The notes: a model not told the origin generated them from the sequence alone. A stretch of DNA of 64,000 nucleotides from Stenotrophomonas rhizophila (GCF_003751305.1 NZ_RJKV01000001.1:620001-684000); one strand, 5' to 3'. Shown: positions 41,022-50,467, counted from the first letter of the stretch. Numbers and translations are program-made.

Positions 41022-42854
41022 ATGTTCCGCTGGTTCGAGTCGTTGATCCCGGTGTTCCCACCGGTTGATGGCCGCATGCCGCCCCGCAAGGTCGCAGCGT
41101 TCTATGTGTACTACCTGCGGCCGGTCTGGCCGGTGCTGCTGGCCACCCTGGTCGCCGGGCTGCTGCTGGCGTTGGTCGAAGTGGCCATGTTCGACTTCCT
41201 CGGCCGCATCGTGGACATGGTCGCCGAACAGCCCGGCAGCGATTTCTTTGCCCGCCATGCCGACACGCTGTTGTGGATGGCCGGCATCACCCTGATCGCG
41301 CGGCCGCTGCTGGTCTCGCTGCACAGCCTGCTGGTCAACCAGGCGATCGTGCCGGGGCTGAGCAACCGCTCGCGCTGGCTGATGCACAACTACGTGGTGC
41401 GGCAGAGCCTGAGCTTCTTCCAGAACGATTTCGCCGGCAGCATGGCCAACCGGGTCATGCAGACCGGTACGTCGCTGCGCGAATCGGCCGTGCAGATGGT
41501 CGATTCGCTGTGGTACATCCTGGTCTACACCGGCACCGCGCTGTATCTGTTCGCGCAGGCCGACTGGCGCCTGATGATCCCGCTGGGGCTGTGGATGGCC
41601 GCGTATGCGGTGATCATGTGGTACTTCGTGCCGCGCGCGAAGGAGCGCGCCTGGATCGCATCGGAAGCGCGTTCCAAGGCGATGGGCCGGATCGTGGACG
41701 GCTACACCAACATCCCCACGCTCAAGCTGTTCGCCCACGGCGGGCGCGAGCAGGCCTACGTGGCCGAGGCGATCCAGGAGCTGGCGACCAAGCACCGCGG
41801 CCAGACGCGGGTCACCACCGGGCTGGAAATGAGCCTGGCCACCGTCAACGGGTTCCTGATCGTCGGCACGTGCGCGCTGGCGCTGTGGCTGTGGAGCGGC
41901 GGGCACATCACCGTCGGTGCGATCACCCTGGCCACCGGCCTGGTGATCCGCATCCACAACATGTCCGGCTGGATCATGTGGACCATCAACGGCATCTTCG
42001 AAGACATCGGCACGGTGCAGGATGGCATCACCACCATCTCCCAGCCGTTGACCGTGCAGGACCGCGCCGAGGCGGCGCCGCTGCAGGTTGAGCAGGGCGG
42101 GGTGCGTTTCGATCACATCCACTTCCATTACGGCAAGGCCGGTGGCGTGATCGCCGGGCTCGACCTGGACGTGAAGCCTGGCGAGAAGATCGGCCTGGTC
42201 GGGCCCTCCGGCGCGGGTAAGTCGACCCTGGTCAACGTGCTGCTGCGCCTGTACGACCTGGAGAGCGGGCAGATCCGCATTGACGGGCAGGACATCGCGG
42301 GGGTCACCCAGGAAAGCCTGCGCCGACAGATCGGCGTGGTCACCCAGGACACCTCGCTGCTGCACCGCTCGATCCGCGACAACCTGCTGTACGGGCGTCC
42401 TGATGCGACCGAGGCGCAGCTGCACGCGGCGGTCGCCAAGGCGCGCGCTTCGGCCTTCATCGATACGCTGGTTGATGGGGAAGGGCGCCGGGGTTACGAC
42501 GCGCACGTCGGCGAGCGCGGGGTCAAGCTGTCCGGTGGCCAGCGCCAGCGCATCGCGATCGCGCGGGTGCTGCTCAAGGACGCGCCGATCCTGGTACTGG
42601 ATGAAGCCACCTCCGCGCTGGACTCGGAAGTGGAAGCGGCCATCCAGGACAACCTCGACGAGCTGATGGCGGGCAAGACGGTGATCGCGATCGCGCACCG
42701 CCTGTCCACCATCGCGCGCATGGACCGGCTGGTGGTGATGGATCAGGGCCGCATCGTGGAGACCGGCACGCACGCCGAGCTGATCGCGGCCGGCGGGTTG
42801 TATGCGCGGCTGTGGGCGCGGCAGACCGGCGGCTTCGTGGCTGCCGACGCGTAA
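41022..42854 (+). CDS. ABC exporter half-transporter (multidrug/lipid type)
   Basis: A 610-residue fusion of a six-helix membrane domain and an ATPase, working as a homodimer to export drugs, lipids or peptides. The ATPase has Walker A GPSGAGKST from residue 394, the Q-loop TQDTSLL, signature LSGGQ at about 503, Walker B ILVLDEAT and the H-loop AHRLST, all intact. The membrane domain has the usual coupling-helix sequence (YTNIPTLKLFAHGGREQAY). No partner gene is adjacent. ATG 41022 is preferred over TTG 41004. A bidirectional terminator follows. Confidence 0.92.
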   Translation: MFRWFESLIPVFPPVDGRMPPRKVAAFYVYYLRPVWPVLLATLVAGLLLALVEVAMFDFLGRIVDMVAEQPGSDFFARHADTLLWMAGITLIARPLLVSLHSLLVNQAIVPGLSNRSRWLMHNYVVRQSLSFFQNDFAGSMANRVMQTGTSLRESAVQMVDSLWYILVYTGTALYLFAQADWRLMIPLGLWMAAYAVIMWYFVPRAKERAWIASEARSKAMGRIVDGYTNIPTLKLFAHGGREQAYVAEAIQELATKHRGQTRVTTGLEMSLATVNGFLIVGTCALALWLWSGGHITVGAITLATGLVIRIHNMSGWIMWTINGIFEDIGTVQDGITTISQPLTVQDRAEAAPLQVEQGGVRFDHIHFHYGKAGGVIAGLDLDVKPGEKIGLVGPSGAGKSTLVNVLLRLYDLESGQIRIDGQDIAGVTQESLRRQIGVVTQDTSLLHRSIRDNLLYGRPDATEAQLHAAVAKARASAFIDTLVDGEGRRGYDAHVGERGVKLSGGQRQRIAIARVLLKDAPILVLDEATSALDSEVEAAIQDNLDELMAGKTVIAIAHRLSTIARMDRLVVMDQGRIVETGTHAELIAAGGLYARLWARQTGGFVAADA

Positions 42855-42884
42855 GTCGCGTCATGCCCACCACGCAGAAAAGAG

Positions 42885-42910
42885 AACGGCCCGGGTCACC
42901 CCGGGCCGTT
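42885..42910. terminator. Bidirectional terminator between ABC and DUF885 genes
   Basis: AACGGCCCGGG-TCAC-CCCGGGCCGTT, an 11-base-pair stem with T-rich flanks on both strands (GTTTG on plus, TTCTCTTTT on minus). It lies between two converging genes. Confidence 0.85.
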
Positions 42911-42939
42911 TGCCTGTCTGACGAGGAACCAGGCAGTCC

Positions 42940-44748
42940 TTACTCGATCGGCTGATCCAGCATCAGCTGGCGCGCGAAGCGCACCGGCGGGGCGCCGTAG
43001 GACAGCATCTGGTCGTGGTACGCCTTCAGGTTGAACTTCGCGCCCTGCTTGTCCTGCACGGCCTTGCGGGTATCGAAGTGTTCCTGCGCGCCGACGAAGT
43101 AAGTCGGCAGCTGCGCGGAGGTCAGCTGCGCACGCACCCACTTGCCCGACGCTTCGCTTTCCTGCTGGAAGGCGTCGTGGGTCATCAGGTGCATCGCCTG
43201 CTCACGCGTCCAGTTGTCCACGTGCACGCCCTGATCCAGGATCGCGTTGGAGATGGTGCGCAGGTAGAACTTCAGCTGCACCAGGTGGAACAGCGGATCG
43301 TTGTCCAGGTAACCCTGTTCCTGCATCATCCGCTCGGTGTAGACCGCCCAGCCTTCGGCGAACAGGCCCGACCGCAGGACCGCGCGCAGCGTGGACGGGA
43401 ACTTGCCCGAGTGCCAGCCTTCCAGGTAATGGCCCGGGGTGCCTTCGTGAATGCTCAGCAGGTGGATCATGCGGCTGTTGTATTCGCGCAGGAACGAATC
43501 AACCTGCTTGTCGGTCCAGTCGTCCGGGATCGGCGAGACCGCATAGAAGGTCTTCAGGTTCTTGTCGAGCGGGCCCGGCGAATCGCAGTAGGCCACGGCG
43601 ACGCCACGCTGGAATTCCGGCATCAGGATGATGTCGACCGGCGAATCGGGCAGGGTCATCAGGTCATGCTTGCGCACGAATTCGGTGGACTGCTCCAGCG
43701 CGGCCTTGGCGTCTTCAACGACCTTGTCGCGTGCCGGCTTGTCGGCATAGGCCAGCTCCAGCGCGGCTTCGATCGCGGCCTGCTGCTGCTCGTCGCTCGG
43801 GTTGGCCGGCAGCGCCGGGGCGCCGGGCTTGTCCTTGAGCACGGTCTGCGCGATGCCATACATGTCCTGGCGCACGCGCTTGAGTTCGGCACGCGCGCGC
43901 TCGCCGATCTCAGCGCGCGAGAGCGAGGAGTTCAGCGCGAACTTCAGCTTCTGGTCGTACAGCTCCGCACCGATGCGGAAGTCCCCCTTGGCGTTCGGCA
44001 CCAGGGTCTTGTCCAGCCAGGTCTGCTGTTCGTCGACAGCCTTCTTCAGGCCCTCGATCGCGGCCTGCAGGCGCTTCTGGTCTTCGGCCGGCAGCTCACC
44101 GATGTGCGGGGTGATGAAGGTATCGACGATGCTCAGGATGCCGCGGTTCTGCTTGGCCACGGTTTCGGCGTGGATCTTCGGCACGCGGGCCGGGTCCAGG
44201 TTCTCGCGCGCCTGGGCGAAGATCTGCGGCAGCTTCTCCATGCGCGCGGTGGCCGACTTCAGGCGGTCGGGGAGCGGGGCGAACTCACGCGCCATCAGGC
44301 CGTAGAGCGCGCTGCCGGCCATGCCGTTGTACATCTGCGGGTCCCACTTGGGCGACTGCAGCACTTCCGCGGTCCAGACTTCGGACTGCAGCTGGTTGCG
44401 CAGGATCGCCGCGTCCACCTGGTTCTCGCGCGAGAGCTTGCTGACGTCGATCTTGTCCAGATCGCCCAGCAGTGCCTTGTATGCGGTCAGCACCTTCTGC
44501 TGGCCGGCCGCGCTCAGGTCGTCGATCTCGCTGTCGTAGCGGTGGTCGCCGATCTGGGTGGCGCTGATCGGGGACAGCTGCATCCAGGTGTCCAGGGCGC
44601 GCTTGGACAGGTCGGCGAAAGCCGTATCGACCGCAGCGTCACCGGCCGGGGTGGCCGCTTCGGTGCCGGTGGTGGGCGTGGGGGAGTCGGCCTGCTGGCA
44701 GCCACCAAGGGCGGCGATCAGGGCGAGGGCAAGCAGATGCTGGCGCAT
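42940..44748 (-). CDS. DUF885 family lipoprotein, putative metallopeptidase
   Basis: A 602-residue lipoprotein (lipobox ALGGC, Cys17) of the DUF885 family, common in Xanthomonadaceae. The hallmark HEGTPGHYLE, beginning near residue 434, resembles a zinc-peptidase HExxxxH site and is followed by an EGWAVYTERMM motif that supplies a further Glu. Secreted metallopeptidase activity is therefore likely but not proven for the family. The N-terminal part is helical. ATG 44748 begins a proper signal peptide. Confidence 0.86.
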   Translation of the reverse strand: MRQHLLALALIAALGGCQQADSPTPTTGTEAATPAGDAAVDTAFADLSKRALDTWMQLSPISATQIGDHRYDSEIDDLSAAGQQKVLTAYKALLGDLDKIDVSKLSRENQVDAAILRNQLQSEVWTAEVLQSPKWDPQMYNGMAGSALYGLMAREFAPLPDRLKSATARMEKLPQIFAQARENLDPARVPKIHAETVAKQNRGILSIVDTFITPHIGELPAEDQKRLQAAIEGLKKAVDEQQTWLDKTLVPNAKGDFRIGAELYDQKLKFALNSSLSRAEIGERARAELKRVRQDMYGIAQTVLKDKPGAPALPANPSDEQQQAAIEAALELAYADKPARDKVVEDAKAALEQSTEFVRKHDLMTLPDSPVDIILMPEFQRGVAVAYCDSPGPLDKNLKTFYAVSPIPDDWTDKQVDSFLREYNSRMIHLLSIHEGTPGHYLEGWHSGKFPSTLRAVLRSGLFAEGWAVYTERMMQEQGYLDNDPLFHLVQLKFYLRTISNAILDQGVHVDNWTREQAMHLMTHDAFQQESEASGKWVRAQLTSAQLPTYFVGAQEHFDTRKAVQDKQGAKFNLKAYHDQMLSYGAPPVRFARQLMLDQPIE

Positions 44749-44852
44749 CGGTGTTCCTGTACTGGGGACAATCCCCGAGCATAGGGCCGATGGCCGCCTT
44801 TGTCCCCGTGCCATTGGATTACCATGGGCCCCTTTCCAGCAGGAGGCGTGTC

Positions 44853-45209
44853 ATGCAGTACGAAGGCAGCTGTCATTGCGGAAACATCGCATTCATGATC
44901 GAGACCGATGCGCCGATCGACGACGTGGTTGATTGCAACTGCTCGTTGTGCCGCCGTCGCGGTGGCCTGTTGTGGTTCGGCCCGCGCGCAGCGTTGCACC
45001 TGACCACCGATCCGGCAGCGGTGGCGACCTACCAGTTCAACAAGCACCACCTGGATCACCACTATTGTCGCGACTGCGGCATTGCCCCGTTCAGCGAGGG
45101 CGACGACCCGCGCAGCGGCCAGCGCATGGTGGCGGTCAACGTACGATGCCTGCCCGGGGTGGACCTGGGCGGCGTGAAGATCACCGCTTTTGATGGAGCT
45201 GCACTGTGA
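44853..45209 (+). CDS. GFA family zinc protein
   Basis: A 118-residue protein of the GFA (glutathione-dependent formaldehyde-activating) family. Zinc-binding cysteines are in place: CHC (7, 9), CNCSLC (28, 30, 33) and CRDC (72, 75). Few members are true formaldehyde enzymes, so the activity is open. AGGAGG lies nine bases before ATG 44853. Its stop overlaps the start of the DUF4349 gene (GTGA), making a two-gene operon of unclear logic. Confidence 0.9.
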   Translation: MQYEGSCHCGNIAFMIETDAPIDDVVDCNCSLCRRRGGLLWFGPRAALHLTTDPAAVATYQFNKHHLDHHYCRDCGIAPFSEGDDPRSGQRMVAVNVRCLPGVDLGGVKITAFDGAAL

Positions 45210-46018
45210 CCGAGTGGAAAGGACGGGCCCGCGCCGGGCTGGCAGGGATGCTGTTGTTGGGCCTGGTGGCCTGTGGCCGCAGCGGCGAGGACTACGCGGC
45301 CGATACGGCCGCCGGGGCCGTGGCCTCACCGGAAGGTGCGTTCCTGGCCTATGAGCATGACCTGCGCATCCAACTCGATGCAAAGCGCATCAGTGAGCGG
45401 GTGAAGGCCGTGTCCGAGGCCTGCCAGAGCAACCGGTTCGGGGATTGTGCCGTGCTGCAGGTAGGCGAGGAAGGCGGTGAAAGCCGTTCCGGCTCGATCC
45501 GCGTGCGCATCGCCCCCAAGGGCGTGGAACCGATCATCGCGCTGGCCGGTGAAGGCGGCGATGTGGCTTCGCGCAACACCCATGCCGAAGATCTTGCCCA
45601 GCAGGTGGCCGATACCGCGCTGACCCAGACACGGCTGCAGAAAGAACATGCACAGCTTCAGGCCTATCAGCAGCGCAGCGACATGAAGGTCGCCGATCTG
45701 CTGGCGGTCTCGCAGCGCATGGCGGAGATCGAGGCCGGCCTGGAGCAGGCCAACAAGGACGCGGCACAGCAACGCCGGCGGATCGACACCCAACTGGTCA
45801 CGATGCACTTCGAAGGGCCGGCCGGGCAGCGCAGCCGCAGTGAAATCGGCAAGGCATTCAGTGAGTTCGGATCGATCTTCACCACCAGTATCGCCTTCGT
45901 GATCCGCGCGGTCGCCGCGCTGCTGCCGGTGGGCGTGGTGGTCTGGGCACTCGGAGCCGTGGGCCTGGCGCTGTGGCGCCGTCGCAAGCGGCGCAAGGCC
46001 GCGACGGCCGCACGCTGA
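45206..46018 (+). CDS. DUF4349 lipoprotein
   Basis: A 270-residue envelope protein with a lipobox LVAC (Cys23), a DUF4349 beta-rich region (IRVRIAPKGVEPIIALA), a coiled coil (about 135-200) and a transmembrane segment near the C-terminus (about 228-255) followed by a strongly basic tail (RRRKRRKAATAAR). The combination of lipid anchor and C-terminal membrane helix means both ends are tethered to the inner membrane. Function unknown. GTG 45206 overlaps the GFA gene stop. Families with DUF4349 include proteins linked to anti-sigma or stress systems, but nothing here confirms that. Confidence 0.82.
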   Translation: MTEWKGRARAGLAGMLLLGLVACGRSGEDYAADTAAGAVASPEGAFLAYEHDLRIQLDAKRISERVKAVSEACQSNRFGDCAVLQVGEEGGESRSGSIRVRIAPKGVEPIIALAGEGGDVASRNTHAEDLAQQVADTALTQTRLQKEHAQLQAYQQRSDMKVADLLAVSQRMAEIEAGLEQANKDAAQQRRRIDTQLVTMHFEGPAGQRSRSEIGKAFSEFGSIFTTSIAFVIRAVAALLPVGVVVWALGAVGLALWRRRKRRKAATAAR

Positions 46019-46027
46019 TGGAGCGAT

Positions 46028-46053
46028 CGTGCCGCGCCTGAAAGCGCGGCACG
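46028..46053. terminator. Hairpin between converging genes
   Basis: CGTGCCGCGC-CTGAAA-GCGCGGCACG, a perfect 10-base-pair stem between the DUF4349 stop and the end of the small acidic gene. No T-run on either strand, so it may be a factor-dependent or weak terminator. Confidence 0.55.
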
Positions 46054-46062
46054 ACGGTTGAC

Positions 46063-46356
46063 TCAGCCTTCGTCCTGCTCGTATTCCACGAACACATCCA
46101 GTTCCAGCGCCAGTTCCTGCACGGCATCACGCACGCGCTGGGCGCCGAGTGCATTGCCCACTTCCACTTCCAGTTCGTGGGTGCCCGGGCCGATGTCATC
46201 GGACAGGCCGGCCGAGCTGGAATCGTCGTCGTCCATGTGCGGCATCAGGTCGTCGGTTTCCTCGACGTGTTCGATCCCCTCGATGCTCTGCAGCAGGTCG
46301 GTGATGGCACGTGCATCGTCTTCGGTGCCGGTGATTCGCAGTCGCAACAGGGCCAT
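46063..46356 (-). CDS. Small acidic conserved hypothetical protein
   Basis: I do not recognise this 97-residue acidic protein. The N-terminal part MALLRLRITGTEDDARAITDLLQSI (given in halves elsewhere) looks like a ferredoxin-like alpha/beta fold with a small internal acidic insertion (PHMDDDDSSSAGLSDD), then a helix and strand ending VFVEYEQDEG. No signal peptide or membrane segment. It is convergent with the DUF4349 gene. Codon use and a plausible ribosome-binding site (GAGGA before ATG 46356) support it as a real gene. Confidence 0.72.
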   Translation of the reverse strand: MALLRLRITGTEDDARAITDLLQSIEGIEHVEETDDLMPHMDDDDSSSAGLSDDIGPGTHELEVEVGNALGAQRVRDAVQELALELDVFVEYEQDEG

Positions 46357-46443
46357 GGGCGGGTCCTCGGGGAAAGGGACTCCAGCCTAGCCAGCGTGCG
46401 GAAAAGATCGGGTGAGGATGCGTGCTGGATCGTGGCGTCCGGT

Positions 46444-47394
46444 TCAGTCGTGCGCGCGGTCCGCAGGCGGCAGGCCCAGCAGTTCATCGGGCAGGGCCGG
46501 CAGCGGGGTGCGCTCATCCAGTGCTTCGCGCTTGAGCCAGTCCATGAACGCCTGCGCGGTCGGGCTGAGCGGCCGGTGTTCGGCGTGGACCACGTAGTAG
46601 GCGTAGCGCGCCTTGAGTGCGGGACCGGGCAGGCGCACCAGCTCATAGCGCTGCAGGTAGGGCTGGGCGATGTGCTTGCGCGCCAGCACTGCGCCGATGC
46701 CGTACACCGCGGCGCGCATCGCATCGGTGCTGTCGCTGAAGGTGTGCAGCGAAGGCAGGTCCAGTCCGCGCACACCCGCCGCCCGGAACCAGTCGCGCCA
46801 GCCCTGCGGTGACATGTCGCTGAGCAGCGGCAGCGCGGCGATCTGCGCCGGGTCGCGCAAGGCCGATACCCCCGGCAGTGCCGGTGAGGCGACCGGGCAG
46901 AGTTCGTCGTCCATCAGGTGATGGGCGGTCATGCCCGGCCACTGGCCAAGACCGTAACGGATGCCCAGTTCCGGCCCCGTCTCGTCGAAGCGGACCAGCT
47001 CGGTGCTGGTCTGCAGTTCAATGCGCATGCGCGGATGCTGTTGGGCGAAGCGCGGCAACCGCGGGATCAGCCAGCAGTACGACAGCGAGCGGATGGTGGT
47101 GACCCGCAGCGGCACGATGTCCGCCTGCGGATGCAGATTGCCGGCCACCGCATTGAGATCGCTCAGTGCCGCCGCTGCGGCATCGGCCAGCTGGCGGCCT
47201 TCGGCGGTCAGGCGCACACCGCGCGCGTGGCGCTGGAACAGCACGGTCCCGAGCAGCTCTTCCAGCCGTCGCACATGGTGGCTGACCGCACTGGCGGTGA
47301 GGTGCAGCTCCTGGGCGGCGTGGGCGAAGTTCTGGTGGCGTGCGGCAACGGCGAACACCCCCAGCGCAGGCAGCAAAGCCGGGCGGAGAATCAT
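46444..47394 (-). CDS. LysR family transcriptional regulator, GcvA-like
   Basis: A 316-residue LysR regulator. N-terminal winged helix with FAVAARHQNFAHAAQELHLT and ASAVSHHVRRLEELLG, then a two-lobed effector domain. The helix sequence places it with GcvA/AmpR-like regulators. It is divergent from an EamA exporter gene, and LysR proteins usually control the divergent neighbour, so regulation of that exporter is likely. Two starts are possible: ATG 47394 (chosen; family N-terminus) and ATG 47412. Confidence 0.87.
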   Translation of the reverse strand: MILRPALLPALGVFAVAARHQNFAHAAQELHLTASAVSHHVRRLEELLGTVLFQRHARGVRLTAEGRQLADAAAAALSDLNAVAGNLHPQADIVPLRVTTIRSLSYCWLIPRLPRFAQQHPRMRIELQTSTELVRFDETGPELGIRYGLGQWPGMTAHHLMDDELCPVASPALPGVSALRDPAQIAALPLLSDMSPQGWRDWFRAAGVRGLDLPSLHTFSDSTDAMRAAVYGIGAVLARKHIAQPYLQRYELVRLPGPALKARYAYYVVHAEHRPLSPTAQAFMDWLKREALDERTPLPALPDELLGLPPADRAHD

Positions 47395-47553
47395 GGTCGA
47401 GACCCAAATCATATTTGTGGCTTGCACGGATACTACGCGCTTGTGGGCACGCAGCGGCAGGCGGATGCTGTCGCCCTTCCTCCCCGGATTCACGCGCATG
47501 TTGCCGTCCCTTATCGCCTGTTCCGCGCGCCTGCCTTGTTTCGGGGGCTGGTC

Positions 47554-48432
47554 ATGAGCGGGGCACCGCTGGCCGCCGGTACGGTGGAGCGCGATTGGCG
47601 CACGCCGCTGGAACTGACCGTGCTCGGCGCGATCTGGGGGTGCTCGTTCCTGTTCATGCGGATGGCCGTGCCTGCCTTCGGACCGTACGCACTGGTGGAG
47701 GTACGGCTGCTGCTCGGCGCGCTCGTGCTGTTGCCGTTCCTGTGGCAGGCGCGCGCGCAGTTCCCGGCGCGACGCTGGTTGTGGCTGGCACCGATCGGCC
47801 TGATCAACTCGGCCATCCCGTTCGTACTGTTCGCCTGGGCCGCGCAACGCGCCCCGGCCGCGATCGGTGCGATCTGCAATGCGATGACCGTGCTGTTCGC
47901 CGCGCTGATCGCGTTCCTCTTCTTCGGCGAAAAGATCGGCATGCGCCGCGCGATCGCCCTGCTGGTCGGCTTCGCCGGCGTGGTGGTGCTGGCCACGGCC
48001 AAAGTGTCCGGTCTGAGCATCGGTGCGGCGGTGATGGCCGGTGCCCTGGCCGCGCTGTTGTATGGCCTGGGCGTCAATCTGGTGAAGCGCCACATGACCG
48101 GTCTGCCACCGGCGGCGTCGGCCGGTGCCACGCTCGGCTGCGCGGCCATCCTGCTGCTGCCGATGGCGCTGACCCATTGGCCGACCGCCCCGATCCCGAT
48201 GCTCTCCTGGGCCTGCGCGATCGCGCTGGGCGTGGTCTGCACCGGCCTGGCGTTCCTGATGTTCTATCGCCTGATCGCCCGCATTGGCCCGGCCCGTGCC
48301 TCGACCGTGACCTACCTGGTACCGATGTTCGGCGCGCTGTTCGCGTGGGTGTTCCTGGGTGAACCGGTGACCGGGGCGATGGTCGTGGCGGGCGTGTTGA
48401 TTCTTGGCAGCGTGGCGGTGTCGCAGCGATAG
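47554..48432 (+). CDS. EamA/DMT family exporter, LysR-linked
   Basis: A 292-residue ten-helix transporter with two EamA repeats (LTVLGAIWGCSFLFMRMAVP; ALLYGLGVNLVKRHMTG). It belongs to the same superfamily as the exporter at 36.3 kb but is not a close copy. Substrates are probably amino acids or metabolites. The divergent LysR gene lies 159 bases away. GGGGG upstream of ATG 47554 acts as ribosome-binding site. A SMAG-type palindrome follows the stop. Confidence 0.86.
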   Translation: MSGAPLAAGTVERDWRTPLELTVLGAIWGCSFLFMRMAVPAFGPYALVEVRLLLGALVLLPFLWQARAQFPARRWLWLAPIGLINSAIPFVLFAWAAQRAPAAIGAICNAMTVLFAALIAFLFFGEKIGMRRAIALLVGFAGVVVLATAKVSGLSIGAAVMAGALAALLYGLGVNLVKRHMTGLPPAASAGATLGCAAILLLPMALTHWPTAPIPMLSWACAIALGVVCTGLAFLMFYRLIARIGPARASTVTYLVPMFGALFAWVFLGEPVTGAMVVAGVLILGSVAVSQR

Positions 48433-48448
48433 GCCGTCGGGTCCGCCT

Positions 48449-48473
48449 GCAGCCACCCATGGGGTGGCTCTAC
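48449..48473 (-). repeat. SMAG-type palindrome after the EamA gene
   Basis: Read on the minus strand it begins GTAGAGCCACCCCATGGG and returns as TGGCTGC. A near-identical core recurs at 53641-53663. It lies between two converging genes. Confidence 0.7.
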
Positions 48474-48511
48474 CGAGGCATCCGGACGCTGACGCGTCGG
48501 TTATCGCATCC

Positions 48512-49411
48512 TCAGCGCACCGGCACCGGGATGTTGCACAGGTCGATGTGGCCGGCCGGGCGCTTGTAGAAGTCATCGACGCGGTTGCGGCGCGCTTCGG
48601 TCGCATCGGCAAAGGTCCTGGAGTCGGTGCGCAGCACCTGCAGCCTGGGTCGCTCCGCAGCCGGTACATCGCTGGCACGCTGGATCGACTGGATCGCCGT
48701 GCGCTGCGCCGGATCGGCGTAGAAGCCCATCGGTGCCGGTCCACGCGGCAGCGCGCTGAGCAGCTCCATGCCCTGCAGCACGCGGCCGACCACCGTGATG
48801 TTGCGGTCCAGCTGACGCGGGGACTGCCCGGTCACGACGTACAGCTCGGCGCCGATGCTGCTGTCTTCCTCGTTGTTGCGGCCGGCGCCCAGTGCACCGT
48901 AGCAATGCGCCAGCCAGGTCTTGCCGTCCTTGCGATCCTGGCCCACCGGGAAGCCGTCGACGAAACCGGTCTGGTCGGCCCAGCCGTCACGGTCGGGCAG
49001 CAGGCTGACCTTGAGCCCCTTGCTGTCGCGCTGGAATTCGGCAGGCAGTTTGCGCTTGGCACTGCCAAGGGCTTTTGCCTTGGCCGCGTCATCCGCATCG
49101 GCATCGCCGAACTGCACCACGAAGTTGTCCTGCGCGCGGTAGATGCTCTCGCCATCCCAGAAGTGCTCGTGGGCCAATGTCTGGATGTTGCCCACGTGCT
49201 GCGGCGCGAACGCCGGGGCCAACTCGATGATGACCCGGCCGCCGGGCAGATTCATGTACAGCAGGTTGGCCGGGTCGGGCGTGCGCCAGTCGCTGTCCGG
49301 TGACGCGTCCAGGATCTGCTGCGCGCTGCGGTAAGGCGTGGCCGCGCTGGCAAGGCTGGGCAGCAGGCAGGCCAGGGCGAGGGTAAGCACGGCGAAGCGA
49401 TGATTCTGCAT
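48512..49411 (-). CDS. Exported cyclophilin-type peptidyl-prolyl isomerase
   Basis: A 299-residue exported protein with a signal peptide (cleavage near ASAATPY, about residue 24) and a cyclophilin-like domain: [40 protein letters not shown] and [19 protein letters not shown] match the usual strand and catalytic-loop order. A C-terminal tail of about 60 residues is extra. It would speed proline isomerisation during folding in the periplasm. The catalytic Arg appears as [18 protein letters not shown] precedes ATG 49411. Confidence 0.86.
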   Translation of the reverse strand: MQNHRFAVLTLALACLLPSLASAATPYRSAQQILDASPDSDWRTPDPANLLYMNLPGGRVIIELAPAFAPQHVGNIQTLAHEHFWDGESIYRAQDNFVVQFGDADADDAAKAKALGSAKRKLPAEFQRDSKGLKVSLLPDRDGWADQTGFVDGFPVGQDRKDGKTWLAHCYGALGAGRNNEEDSSIGAELYVVTGQSPRQLDRNITVVGRVLQGMELLSALPRGPAPMGFYADPAQRTAIQSIQRASDVPAAERPRLQVLRTDSRTFADATEARRNRVDDFYKRPAGHIDLCNIPVPVR

Positions 49412-49489
49412 GGTGTCCCCGAAGATGGTGGCGTCCCGATAATGCGCGAGCGGCGTACTGCGTGTCATGTCACGGTGCGGGTTACCTCG

Positions 49490-49945
49490 TCACTCCGCGT
49501 GAGCGGCGAAGTAATCGTCCAAGGCTTTGCCGGCGCACTGACCCCGCTGCCGCGGACCCGGTTGGGCTTCACAGGCAGCCAGCGCGGGGTGGATCGCGAC
49601 GTAATCCACCACCACGTCTTCGGCCGGGCGCGTCGAGGCGCGATAGCAGATCATCGCGCGGTAGACCGTGTATACCGCCGCATCCACAGGGGGCAGGTCG
49701 CTGAAGACCTCGTCGACCGTTTCGCGCGCCATCGCGGCGTGCCATGACGGGTCCGTCTTGATCGGCTCCGCACGGGCCAGCACGCTCTCCCGGCTATCGC
49801 CGCGCTGGCGCGCGTCCAAGGCCAGCAGCGCGACGCTGATCGACTCATGCGAGCCATCGACGAAGTTGCATCCCTTCATGGCGTGGGCGGGGCCTGCGGC
49901 AGCGGCCAACAGGGCAAGCGAGAGGACGGCAGTGCGGGTCTTCAT
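49490..49945 (-). CDS. Small secreted protein of unknown function
   Basis: A 151-residue protein with a clear signal peptide (MKTRTAVLSLALLAAAAGPAHA). The mature part is mainly helical and has four Cys (KGCNF, ICYRA, AACEA, GQCAG), likely two disulfides. I do not recognise the family. It lies 78 bases upstream of the cyclophilin gene on the same strand and is divergent from padR. Confidence 0.72.
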   Translation of the reverse strand: MKTRTAVLSLALLAAAAGPAHAMKGCNFVDGSHESISVALLALDARQRGDSRESVLARAEPIKTDPSWHAAMARETVDEVFSDLPPVDAAVYTVYRAMICYRASTRPAEDVVVDYVAIHPALAACEAQPGPRQRGQCAGKALDDYFAAHAE

Positions 49946-50069
49946 GACGTCATGTGCGTTCCATGGGGAGAGCGATTCTGACAGATCGCCTCGCACCGGG
50001 GCCTTCGGATCGTCGGGCATCCCAACCGGCACGGTGACTAACGACACATCCGCTATAGCGAAGTTAGGA

Positions 50070-50090
50070 CTAGTGTGGACTCCACGCTAG
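50070..50090 (+). promoter_or_regulatory. Candidate PadR operator
   Basis: Arms CTAGTGTGGA and TCCACGCTAG around a central C: nine of ten positions are complementary. It ends 11 bases before the padR ATG. PadR proteins commonly bind such palindromes in their own promoter. Confidence 0.6.
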
Positions 50091-50101
50091 CGGAGACCGC
50101 C

Positions 50102-50467
50102 ATGAGCGACCACGAAGTCCACCTCAAGAAGTTCCAGAAAGAGCTCAGCTCCGGCACGGTATCCCTGGCCTTGCTGGCAGTGTTGGCCAAGGCCGGTGAG
50201 CCGCTGTATGGCTACCTGATCGCCAAGGAGCTGGAGCGGGTAGGGGAAGGCGTGCTGAGTGGCAAGCAGAGCGCGCTGTACCCGGTGCTGCGCAACCTGG
50301 AAGGGGCCGGGTTGCTGGAAAGCCATGTCGAGCCGTCGGTGGCCGGGCCACCGCGCCGCTATTACCGCATCAATGACACGGGGCACGAGGTGCTCAGGCA
50401 ATGGACCGCCGCGTGGCGCGCCACCCGTGATTCCGTCGATTCCGTCCTGGAAGGGGTAACCGCATGA
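50102..50467 (+). CDS. PadR family transcriptional regulator
   Basis: A 121-residue PadR regulator with winged helix (LALLAVLAKAGEPLYGYLIAKE...) and the wing region SALYPVLRNLEGAGLL with PPRRYYRIN. Short C-terminal helix, as in the PadR-s2 group. Its stop overlaps the next gene by four bases, an arrangement that in many bacteria pairs PadR with a HAAS-domain membrane protein. The ATG at 50102 is chosen over 50075 because the palindrome at 50070-50090 would otherwise be coding. Confidence 0.9.
   Translation: MSDHEVHLKKFQKELSSGTVSLALLAVLAKAGEPLYGYLIAKELERVGEGVLSGKQSALYPVLRNLEGAGLLESHVEPSVAGPPRRYYRINDTGHEVLRQWTAAWRATRDSVDSVLEGVTA

Noticed and set aside
40638..42773. A 711-codon minus-strand frame
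   Set aside because: Antisense to the ABC exporter gene, whose Walker and signature motifs prove the coding strand.
36301..48432. The two EamA exporters as a duplication
   Set aside because: They share only fold-level features; their helix sequences and neighbours differ, so a recent duplication is not supported.
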